Shown piece by piece: positions 45,960 to 55,039 of a stretch of DNA of 64,000 nucleotides. The position numbers and the translations under genes are program-made. Numbering within the stretch: the first letter of the stretch is position 1; the number at the start of each line of letters is the position of its first letter. Location: assembly GCF_042186555.1 (NCBI RefSeq), contig NC_133332.1, forward strand, positions 234,206,015 through 234,270,014, written 5' to 3'. Under the pieces are notes generated by a model. That model made no database searches and had not been told where the DNA came from. It was given only the letters and a program-made list of their open reading frames with translations. Source of the DNA: Aquarana catesbeiana. Taxonomy: Eukaryota; Chordata; Amphibia; Anura; Ranidae.

Positions 45960-47190
45960 GTCATTTCGTGAGGTGCTAAAATGGCAGGGCAGTACAAAAC
46001 CCCCCCAAATGACCCCATTTTGGAAAGTAGACACCCCAAGGAAATTGCTGAGAGGCATGTTGAACCCATTGAATATTTATTTTTTTGTCCCAAGTGATTG
46101 AATAATGACAAAAAAAAAAAAAATTTACAAAAAGTTGTCACTAAATGATATATTGCTCACACAGGCCATGGGAATATGTGGAATTGCACATACATTCAGC
46201 TGCTTCTCCTGAGTACGGGGATACCACATGTGTGGGACTTTTTGGGAGCCTAGCCGCGTACGGGGCCCCGAAAACCAAGCACCGCCTTCAGGATTTCTAA
46301 GGGCATACATTTTTGATTTCACTCCTCACTACCTATCACAGTTTTGAAGGCCATAAAATGCCAAGATGGCACAAACCCCCCCCAAATGACCCCATTTTGG
46401 AAAGTAGACACCCCAAGCTATTTGCTGAGAGGCATGTTGAGTCCATGGAATATTTTATTTTTTGACACAAGTTGCGGGAAAGTGACAATTTTTTTTTTTT
46501 TTTGCACAAAGTTGTCACTAAATGATATATTGCTCACACAGGCCATGGGCATATGTGGAATTGCACCCCAAAATACATTCTGCTGATTCTCCTGAGTACA
46601 GGGATACCACATGTGTGGGACTTTTTGGGAGTCTAGCCGCGGCCGGGGCCCCGAAAACCCAGCATCGCCTTCAGGATTTCTAAGGGCGTAAAGTTGTGAT
46701 TTCACTCCTCACTACCCATCACATTTTTGAAGGCCATAAAATGCCCAGATGGCACAAACCCCCCCCAAATGACCCCATTTTGGAAAGTAGACACCCCAAG
46801 CTATTTGCTGAGAGGCATGTTGAGTCCATGGAATATTTTATATTTTGACACAAGTTGCAGGAAAGTGACAATTTTTTAATTTTTTTTTGCACAAAGTTGT
46901 CACTAAATGATATATTGCTCAAACATGCCATGGGCATATGTGGAATTACACCCCAAAATACATTCTGCTGCTTCTCCTGAGTACGGGGATACCACATGAG
47001 TGGCACTTTTTGGGAGCCTAGCTTCATACGGGGCCCCGAAATCCAATCACCGCCTTCAGGATTTCTAAGGGCGTAAATTTTTGATTTCACTCCTCACTAC
47101 CCATCACAGTTTCGAAGGCCATAAAATGCCAAGATAGCACAAAACCCTCCAAAATGACCCCATTTTGGAAATTAGACACCCCAAGCTATC
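45960..47190. repeat. tandem array, unit about 375-385 bp, three full copies plus partial
   Basis: Each unit runs GGCCATAAAATGCCAAGATGG, CCCAAATGACCCCATTTTGG, GAGAGGCATGTTGAGTCC, a T-run, CACTAAATGATATATTGCTC, CCTGAGTACGGGGATACCAC, and CGCCTTCAGGATTTCTAAGG. Units start near 45971, 46348, 46729 and 47115. Non-coding and inside the piggyBac-like element, downstream of its transposase gene. Confidence 0.9.
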
Positions 47191-47596
47191 AGCTCTATGG
47201 TCAGCTGGCTGAATCACCGGCTGCATTCTCAGGTTGCCTGTTGGGACAGGAGAGCCAGAGAAAAACATGGAAGACGGTGGGGGGGTGATTCCCTCCCACT
47301 GCTTGTAAAAGCAGTCTAGAGGCTAATTAGCTGCTAGGATTGCTTTTACATGAAAGCCGACCGCTGGCTGAAAAGAATGATACCAAGATTATACCTAAGC
47401 CTGCAGACATCATTCTGGTATAACCACTCAGAGTCCAGCAACATACCAGTACGTTGCTGGTCCTTGTTGGGCATACATTGTAAACTTTATTTTCATGCAG
47501 CCTGTGGGCTGAACGAAAAAAAAGATATTGATCGGTGGGTATGCCCACCATTAGAATACCTCCCTTCATCCACCCACTTCTAATGATGGGCATACA

Positions 47597-48195
47597 TGCA
47601 CCGTATATATATGCCGAAGCATGGGGGCATCCTCCCGCAAAAGGCAGGAGCAAATCGCTCCTCCACCCACTGCTGCCCCCACGCTTCGGCATATATGCTG
47701 AAGTATGTAACTGTGGTGGTGAAATCACCTCCGACAGCGCTGGAGTCACGGCTTTATGTATCGTGGGAGCAAACACTGTTGCTGTCAAGATAAATAAATC
47801 CGTGCTGCAACTGAATGGCGTACCTGCTAAGCAAATGATGGTTAACAAAAAAACAAAGTAAAATTACAGTACAACAGTAATACTTACCATACCTGCAAAG
47901 CAAAATACAAAAAAAACATAGTAAAAAATAAAACATTTAACGCAACCTGTGCCTATCTAAAATATATATATGCCGAAGCATGGGGGCATCCTCCCGCAAA
48001 AGGCAGGAGCAAATCGCTCCTCCACCCACTGCTGCCCCCACGCTTCGGCATATATGCTGAAGTATGTAACTGTGGTGGTGAAATCACCTCTGACAGCGCT
48101 GGAGTCACGGCTTTATGTATCGTGGGAGCAAACGCTGTTGCTGTCAAGATAAATAAATTCGCTCTGCAGCTGAATGGCGTAACTGAAAACAAAAA
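47597..48195. repeat. direct duplication (offset 359 bp) with conserved hairpin
   Basis: Two copies (47605-47815 and 47964-48175) share ATATGCCGAAGCATGGGGGC, a middle GCAAATCGCTCCTCC block, and GCCCCCACGCTTCGGCATAT, which is the complement of the start, so each copy folds into a hairpin of about 20-bp stem. The following GTAACTGTGGTGGTGAAATC block is also duplicated with few differences. Confidence 0.85.
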
Positions 48196-48525
48196 AGTGG
48201 TTAACAATAAAAAAAACAAAGTATAAAAAAATTGCATACCTATAAAGCAAACATGATAAAAACATAACAATAAAACATTGCAGTATAGAATGCCGAACAA
48301 TAGAGAGAGAACAATAAAACAACAACTATTTTTGTTTTTTTTATTTTATATATTTTTTTGTGTTTTTTTCTTTTTTTTTACTTTTTTTTTTGTTTTTTTT
48401 TTTACACTTTTTTTTGTAACTTTAACTTTTTTAACTGGTACCAGGTTTGGGTCTCTCAAAATGCGACAGCATCTTGGGAGACCCTGTGAAAGTGTGTCCT
48501 AGTCTGTGCAGTGCTGTACCCTACG

Positions 48526-50490
48526 CTAATACTCCACTAATGTATGGTAGCGTTCAAAACATTCACCAATGCAAAGACCAGGATTGCCAGGACAGGAGGG
48601 ACAATAATACCGGGTGTCACACCTAAATCCGCGCTTGCTGCAGACACGACATCTTTTTTGGGGGGTTCGTTGGGTAGGGGTACTCGGGGGGGGGGCATAA
48701 AGAAAATGCCTCTCATGCAGCCGGCTTACTGCATTTGGTTGGGGAAGGTGAGGTGGAGCACCGTCTGGAAACAGAAGGGCTCTGACGATCTCTTCCTGGA
48801 ATTTAAGGAAGGATCCAGTCTGTCCTGAAGCTCTGTATAGCACATGAGCGTTCAGCAAAGCCAATTGAAATAAATAAACAGACACTTTTTTGTACCAGCG
48901 TCTGGCCTTACGGGCAATTAGGTACGGCGCCAACAACTGGTCGTTGAGGTCCACCCCTCCCATATTAAGGTTATATTCGTGGACACAGAGGGGTTTCTCC
49001 ACAACACCAGTCGCCGTAGGAATTTGGACCGTCGTGTCTGCATGAAGGGAGGTAAGAACGAAAACATTCTTATTGTCCCTCCACTTCACAGCGAGCAAGT
49101 TATTACACTGCAAGCAGGCTCTCTCCCCCAGCCTAAGACGGGAATCTACAAGCCGCTGGGGAAAGCCCCGGCGATTAGGTCGCACGGTGCCACATGCTCC
49201 AATCTGATGATCAAAAAGGTGGCTAAAAAGTGGCACGCTCGTGTAATAATTGTCCACGTACAAGTGGTACCCCTTTCCGAATAAGGGTGACACCAAGTCC
49301 CACACTATCTTGCCAGCGCTTCCTATGTAGTCAGGGCAGTTTGTCGGCTCTACGTGACTATCTTTGCCCTTGTAAACCATAAAACTACATGTATAGCCTG
49401 TGGCCCTGTCACAGAGCTTATACATCTTGACCCCGTATCTGGCAAGCTTGCTGGGAAGGTACTGTTTGAATGACAAGCGGCCAGAAAACTTAACCAGGGA
49501 CTCATCAATGCAGACAACTTGATGGGGAGTAAACAAGTCTGCAAAACGTTGGTTGAAGTGGTTTACGAGGGGCCGAATTTTGTAGAGCCGATCGTATCCA
49601 GGGTCTCCACGAGGACGACAGAGTTCATTGTCGTTGAAGTGCATGAACCGCAAAATCTGCTCGTATCGTGCCCTGGCCATGCAAGCAGAGAACAAGGGCG
49701 AATGGTAAATTGGGTCAGTGGACCAATATGACCGCAACTCACTCTTTTTATTCAAGCCCATGAGGAGGGAAAGGCCCAGAAAGATCTTAAATTCGGAAAC
49801 CGTAATTGGTTTCCAATCTCTGGCAAGGGAGGACTGGGGAATAGTGGCGATGTGTTGACCAGCGTATAAATTGCTTTGGTCCACAATAGATCTATAGAGA
49901 TCTTCGGTGGAAAACAGCGAATAAAAATCCAGTGGCATAAAGTCAACTGTTTCCACCTGAATTCCGGGTTGGCCAGTGAAAGGGGGAAGTACGGGTGCTG
50001 CAGAAGTTGTGGGTACCCAATTCGGATTGGCGAATGCAGCAGGAAGGGCACTATGGGCACGACGGGCCTGTGTTAGTCTTCTTGGTGGCAGTGGGACACT
50101 ATTTGTGCTTGCCACCTCGCCAGCTTGAACTGCACTTATGGGACTCGCCACGTTACCAAGTGTTACTGCAGTGCTGGATGTACGACCAGGGTGTACTAGG
50201 CCGCTGGTGCTTGCCAGTTCACCAGAAGGAATAGCGGCACTAGTACTTCTCTGCTCCATACGAGAGCCCTGCGGTTCTTGCACTTCAAGGACAGAAGAAG
50301 TCAGGCGTACCAGACCCCGAACCTTAGCAGGGACCACAACTCCGTCGTCAGAGCTATCTGTCATGGAGCCGTTGTCCTCTACAGGATCGTATTCTGAGCC
50401 TGAATCTGACAGATGAGTGACTTCCTCTTCACTATCTGTCATGCTCAGAAATCTGTAGGCCTCTTCACTAGTGTACCTTCGATTTGCCAT
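48526..50490 (-). CDS. piggyBac-like transposase, apparently intact, 654 aa
   Basis: Start chosen at the ATG at 50490 (MANRRYTSEEAYRFL), which has a strong Kozak context (AAAATGG); the open frame continues upstream without another ATG. An acidic N-terminal region (SDSGSEYDPVEDNGS) and a low-complexity linker are followed by the DDE core: CIDES (Asp329), LYVDNYYTS (Asp413) and MGGVDLNDQ (Asp514, Asp517), the four acidic residues of piggyBac enzymes. A C-terminal Cys-rich domain (Cys614, 617, 624, 630, 633, 640, 644 and His649) would bind two zinc ions and the transposon end. The enzyme cuts and pastes at TTAA. No stop or frameshift is present. Either a young transposon or a copy under selection; flanking TTAA ends favour the former. 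Confidence 0.93.
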   Translation of the reverse strand: MANRRYTSEEAYRFLSMTDSEEEVTHLSDSGSEYDPVEDNGSMTDSSDDGVVVPAKVRGLVRLTSSVLEVQEPQGSRMEQRSTSAAIPSGELASTSGLVHPGRTSSTAVTLGNVASPISAVQAGEVASTNSVPLPPRRLTQARRAHSALPAAFANPNWVPTTSAAPVLPPFTGQPGIQVETVDFMPLDFYSLFSTEDLYRSIVDQSNLYAGQHIATIPQSSLARDWKPITVSEFKIFLGLSLLMGLNKKSELRSYWSTDPIYHSPLFSACMARARYEQILRFMHFNDNELCRPRGDPGYDRLYKIRPLVNHFNQRFADLFTPHQVVCIDESLVKFSGRLSFKQYLPSKLARYGVKMYKLCDRATGYTCSFMVYKGKDSHVEPTNCPDYIGSAGKIVWDLVSPLFGKGYHLYVDNYYTSVPLFSHLFDHQIGACGTVRPNRRGFPQRLVDSRLRLGERACLQCNNLLAVKWRDNKNVFVLTSLHADTTVQIPTATGVVEKPLCVHEYNLNMGGVDLNDQLLAPYLIARKARRWYKKVSVYLFQLALLNAHVLYRASGQTGSFLKFQEEIVRALLFPDGAPPHLPQPNAVSRLHERHFLYAPPPSTPTQRTPQKRCRVCSKRGFRCDTRYYCPSCPGNPGLCIGECFERYHTLVEY

Positions 50491-51822
50491 TTTGGGCTCT
50501 AAATTTAGGGGTACACTAGTGAGACTCACAGGCAAAAAAGCTCCTGACTGTTAGCGACTGATTCAAAACGCTACCAAAAAACTGTTAGCGATTGCAGGGA
50601 TCAGGCCTGACTCTGAACGCTGCAGTTATGTGTGCTTAGTGTTTAAGTGTCAGTGATCGATCGATACTGCACTTGGGTGGGCTGGGCTGGGCTGGGCCGA
50701 GGAGCAAAACGCAGGTGCTAGCAGGTATCTGGGCTGATCCCGCTAACACTGCGTTTCAGGGAACCCTAAACTGCTGGGGAGTATAGATCTGATCGGATCA
50801 GATATCGATCCGCTCAGATACTATAGCACTAAGGGAGGTGTATGCTGCGTAGCGGTACTGGCGCTAACCTGACGCTGCCTGGGGCGACGCAGACCTTATC
50901 TGACCCTAAAAACGTAACTTATATCACCGCCGGGCAATTAGGGGGTTAAACCTTTATAAGGTAAAAAACGGCGGGTGCCCTGAAACTATAATAAACTATA
51001 ATAAACTATAAAAAAATAAACTAACTAACCAGCGTCACCCGTAACAGTTATACGGTGATCGCTGGTGAAAGGGTTAACTAGGGGGCAATCAGGGGGTTAA
51101 AACCTTTAGCAGGTAGTATATGGGGGTCCCTGTCGCTCTAAAACACTGACAGCGAACCTATATACTTACCTCCCTAACTAGCGTCACCTGTGTCACTAAT
51201 ACAGCGATCAGAAAAACGATCGCTTAGCGACACTGGTGACGGGGGGTGATCACGGGGTTAACCTTTATTAGGGGGTGTTAGGGGGGTACCCTGGACCTAA
51301 AGGGGGGTACCCCAGACCTAAAGGGGGCTAACCTAACTGCCCTAACACTTATAACTGTCACAAACTGACACCAATGCAAAAAAAAAAAAAAAAACTGCTA
51401 TTGGTGTCAGTGTGACAGGGGGTACAGGGGGGTGATCGGGGGGTGAAGGGGGGTGAAAAGTGTGCCTGCGTGTTCTACTGGAAGTGTAGTGTTGGTGCAA
51501 CTTACTTGGATGTCTTCTCTCCTCGGCACCGGATCAAAAAGACCGGCTCGAGGAGAGATGACATCACTTCCTCTCCCTCGGTTTACATTACAGAGGGAGA
51601 GGAAGCATTTGATTCGCTGGGAGCGATCGGGAGGGGGTGGCCATCAATGGATGGCCTCCCCCTGACCTCTCATCGCCCGCGAACAAGAGCCGACCGCCTA
51701 TGGCACCGGGGGGGTCCGATCGGACCCCCCGCCCGCGGGAAGGCATCACGTATCAGGTACGTGATTTTGCCTGCCCGTGCCATTCTGCTCACGTATATAG
51801 ACGTGAGGCGGTCGGCAAGTGG
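50491..51822 (-). promoter_or_regulatory. 5' non-coding region of the piggyBac-like element
   Basis: 1.3 kb between transposase start and right terminus, with no ORF of note. Contains GCTGGGCTGGGCTGGGC (50678-50695), tandem AAACTATAAT units (50985-51015), repeated GTTAGGGGG and GTGATCGGGGG blocks (51240-51450), and an A-run at 51378-51393. The promoter must lie here, but I cannot identify a core element. Confidence 0.4.
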
Positions 51823-52367
51823 TTAAGTATTAACTACATACACTGACCTACCTGACACATACACTCACCCACCTACCTGACACATACACTGACCCACCTA
51901 TCTGACCCCTACAATGACCTACCTGACCATTACACTCACCCACCTACCTGACACATACACTCACCCACCTACCTGACATATACACTGACCCCACCTGACT
52001 CCTACTTCCTGCACTACTTCCCTCCCATCCCCCACACACAGCTTGATGAAGATCGAGGAGGATCCATCCTCCTCCTTACCTCTGCTCTTTATTGCTTCAT
52101 CGACCACCACATCAGGGCTCTCCTTAGCACTGGGCGGGCAGTATCGCTTAGGAGTCCCTGCGAGCGCTGCCATCCAGCTGCTCCATGATGTCCCTGCCGC
52201 CACCGGGAGGTCAGCTAACAGCCGCTGCACCTCTCTCAATGCTTATGCTCCCATCTCCACTGAGCCTGGGGGGGATTGGCGGCACGCAGCAGATGAGTTC
52301 CCGGGACAGCCGGCCCAGCACTGAACAGGGGCGAGTGATCAGGACAGAAGAGCTGAGCTCACACATG

Positions 52368-53562
52368 TGTAGAAAGGTCCCGGACCTCCAAAAGGACTAA
52401 TGGTGACCTCCAGAGTCAGGGATAACTGACATCCGTCTTTGTAGAGTGGGTTACCAGGCATGGTGGGTGTGATGCAAGATGGAGTAATGAGCGCCAGACA
52501 CTTTTTGAATGCAAAAGAGATTTATTGTCTCTTGAACAAGAACTGTGGGAGAGAGGGTTAGGGCCAGGATGCCCTTAAGTAGATGCAATGATAATTGTGA
52601 GACTCCGAGACTTCTATAGGTAGACAGCTATACGGTGGAAGGCCTCCAGCCAGATAACACTTCTGTATAGGTAGGACCGCTGTCTCCTATGGCAACAAAT
52701 CTTGTAACAGTCAATAACAGTAGTTGTACTTAACTATTGGCAACACAGAATAGTTCTTCTCTTACATTACAGTTTCTCACTGTAGCTTTCCACTCGCTGA
52801 GCTCCCAGTCTCTCACTAGGCCTCCAGATCCAATCGCCACTGAATCTCCTGAGCTCTTCCACAGCTAGCACGCTGTATAATTCTCAATCGTCACCCCCGC
52901 TATCCTGATGGGTCCCTAGCTTGGTACTCGATGCTCCTCAAGCGTCTCCCCTGCTGTCCTGCTGGGTCTCTAGCTTGGCACCTGCTGAAGCTTTCCCCTT
53001 CTTCACCGTCCCTGGCTTGTGAGAAGACTGCTCTCTTAGTGACGACAGCTTCCTCTCTACCTCCGACCACAACTGGTTCCCTGTCCGGCTGGACCTTCAC
53101 AACTCGGTTGGACTCCAATCCTGCATTCCCAACCCTACACTGCTTCTCTTGCTCCTGGATAGGCCTCAGGCAGCCTAGCAGCCAGGTGTCCCCAGGATAG
53201 GCCTCAGGCTTCTGGTCTAACAGCCTGGGGCAACATAACACATGTCCACCCAGACAGCCGTCCAGGTGGCACAGAACCCCGATCACCTGACTCCACCCAA
53301 ATAAATAGGCTCTCCCAGCAGGCCAAGGGACCAAAGAAACCCCAGCCATTTGGCTGAGACACCCAAGCCATCCATAGTCTGACCTTGCTAAACCCTTGTC
53401 AATCTAATGCCACCAGCAAATGCCACCTAGTGGCAGAAGAGAAAAGGTACAGCAATCCAGGGTTAGAGAGGAATCAGTGGATCTTCTAACAATCAGCCAG
53501 GATGATTAATACCTGACAAACTAAATTTATTAGCAACCCTGCCTAAACACTAGGGTGCTACA
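52368..53562 (-). mobile_element. solo LTR, family 1, 1195 bp
   Basis: Starts TGTAGAAAGG and ends GGTGCTACA, the TG...CA ends of an LTR with TGTAG/CTACA tips, flanked by CATG on each side (52364-52367 and 53563-53566). On the minus strand a TATA-like CTATTTATTTGGG (about 53296-53310) precedes AATAAATCTC (about 52506-52516), giving U3-R-U5 order on that strand. No internal retroviral genes remain, so it formed by LTR-LTR recombination. A 4-bp duplication is one base shorter than in the other LTR elements here. Confidence 0.7.
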
Positions 53563-54050
53563 CATGCCTGGAGCTTCACTGGGACAGAGGCCATGGCTGC
53601 GCCCTAGGTGGTAGTGCGCCCTAGGCAGCTGCCTACTTCGCCTAGTAGTACCGCCGGCCCTGTATGTAACTACAGTGGGGACGAAAAGTATTCAGACCCC
53701 CTGAAATTTTTCACTCTTTGTTATATTGCAGCCATTTGCTAAAATCATTTAAGTTCATTTTTTTCCTCATTAATGTACACATAGCACCCTATATTGACAG
53801 AAAAACACAGAATTGTTGACATTTTTGCAGATTTATTAAAAAAGAAAAACTGAAATATCACATGGTCCTAAGTATTCAGACCATTTGCTGTGACACTCAT
53901 ATATCTAACTCAGGTGCTGTCCATTTCTTCTGATCATCCTTGAGATGGTTCTACACCTTCATTTGAGTCCAGCTGTGTTTGATTATACTGATTGGACTTG
54001 ATTAGGAAAGCCACACACCTGTCTATATAAGACCTTACAGCTCACAGTGC

Positions 54051-54319
54051 ATGTCAGAGCAAATGAGAATCATGAGGTCAAATGAACTGCCTGAAGAGCT
54101 CAGAGACAGAATTGTGGCAAGGCACAGATCTGGCCAAGGTTACAAAAAAATTTCTGCTGCACTTAAGGTTCGCATGGAGTTTTCTAAAAAAACACCTGAA
54201 GGGCTAAAAAAACACCTGAAGGACTCCAAGATGGTGAGAAATAAGATTCTTTGGTCTGATGAGACCAAGATAGAACTTTTTGGCCTTAATTCTAAGCGGT
54301 ATGTGTGGAGAAAACCAGG
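54051..54319 (+). pseudogene. Tc1 transposase copy 2, N-terminal part, internally deleted
   Basis: Starts MSEQMRIMRSNELPEEL and reaches KKISAALKV, then jumps to RMEFSKKTPEG: compared with copy 1, about 80 residues covering most of the DNA-binding domain are gone. An AAAAAACACCTGAAGG segment is duplicated at the deletion. The frame then enters the catalytic domain (WSDETKIELFG with the first Asp) and is broken by the LTR element at VWRKPG. Confidence 0.9.
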
Positions 54320-55039
54320 TGTCATGAACAGGTGTGACCAGAACCGTGTGATCTGCGACAGAGGACACCCAAACGTATATACATGAAAATATAATAATTT
54401 ATTAAAGAAAGTGAGTAATATAGTACAACCAAGTGCAATAACCAACCACAGACAGAGACCCACAAACAACAACAGACAGATAAGTGCAACAAATACCAGG
54501 ATCATAAACAATAGCCAGGCCAGGGTCATACACAGCAGATCAGCGGATGGACAGGGGATGTTCCAGAGACATAAACGTAAGCCAGGCCAAGGTCATACAC
54601 AGGGAGGTCAGCAGATGGTGTATAGAACACAGGACAGGGAGAGGATGGATGGGTCAGACTGCAGGCAGGGATGCAAGGTAACAGGTGGGACAGGATAGGG
54701 ATCGGGACAGGGACGCAGGATCAGGTTCAGGGCACAGGATCAGATCGCTAGCAGGTCAGGAGGCAATAAAGAAACCAAGGCAAACATGTGAATGCTTGCC
54801 GGGTATTTATAGGCCTGTGATTGGCCTCAAGTGACACCTGATTGTAGGAGGTACTGTCTGCTCCACACTGCCAGGATCCATCCACTGGTGGACGCCAGTA
54901 CTGCGGCCCAAAGATGACATAATATTAACAGGGAAAAGCTCTCCTGACAGTTCCAAACTGCCAGGAGACACCTGTTGGTGAACCTCAGTACTGCATGCCA
55001 AATAACAGGTATTACCAGCGGATGAAACATTTCCTGACA
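54320..55039 (-). repeat. 3' LTR of the retroelement
   Basis: 720 bp, TG...CA bounded. Compared with the 5' LTR it differs at scattered positions, for example GACC against GACT at 54335-54338 and a missing A near 54371, and lacks a short TCGAAA segment after CAACAAAT. Confidence 0.9.

Larger units (their letters stand above)
45524..51822 (-). mobile_element. piggyBac-like transposon, complete 6.3 kb, potentially autonomous
   Basis: Flanked by TTAA at 45520-45523 and 51823-51826. The termini read CCACTTCAGCCCCGGAAGG and, reversed from the right, CCACTTGCCGACCGCCTCACG: a six-base identical tip with asymmetric inner sequence, and the same asymmetry is kept in copies A and B. It contains one transposase gene (minus strand, 48526-50490), a 380-bp tandem repeat array (45960-47190) and a 359-bp-offset duplication (47597-48180). 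The element is unusually long for the superfamily because of these arrays. Whether it still moves cannot be told from sequence. Confidence 0.9.
43264..51835. mobile_element. large repeat element carrying both piggyBac-type copies
   Basis: Begins TGAATTAAAAAAGAAAG then TATGTGGCGCTAAC, similar to the A-rich left ends at 39510 and 60129. ACATACACTGA abuts both edges (43253-43263 and 51836-51846), but because the host sequence is a minisatellite containing this word, it is weak evidence for a target duplication. The right edge is only a few bases after the piggyBac-type TTAA. Contains 43884-44869 and 45524-51822. The element's own sequence (43264-43880, 44874-45520) has no ORF with a known domain. 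Confidence 0.4.
43087..53662. mobile_element. hAT-type element swollen by nested insertions
   Basis: The left end CAGGGCTGGTGCAAGG and the complement of the right end (CAGGGCCGGCGGTACT) share a CAGGGC-x-GG terminus. They are flanked by TATGTAAT (43079-43086) and TATGTAAC (53663-53670), an 8-bp duplication with one mismatch, as expected for hAT. Inside are GACCTACCTGACACATACACT tandem repeats at 43195-43263 and 51836-51980, separated by element 43264-51835, and a solo LTR at 52368-53562. Removing these leaves roughly 0.8 kb, a typical non-autonomous size. No hAT transposase seen. Confidence 0.7.

Noticed and set aside
47327..48300. Two similar minus-strand frames (173 and 115 codons)
   Set aside because: They are the same duplicated non-coding block inside the piggyBac-like element; similarity reflects the duplication.
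50491..50535. Longer N-terminus for the piggyBac transposase
   Set aside because: The upstream start would be TTG; the ATG at 50490 has a strong context and begins a plausible acidic N-terminus.
52900..53349. 149-codon minus-strand frame
   Set aside because: It lies wholly in the solo LTR and has no recognisable domain.
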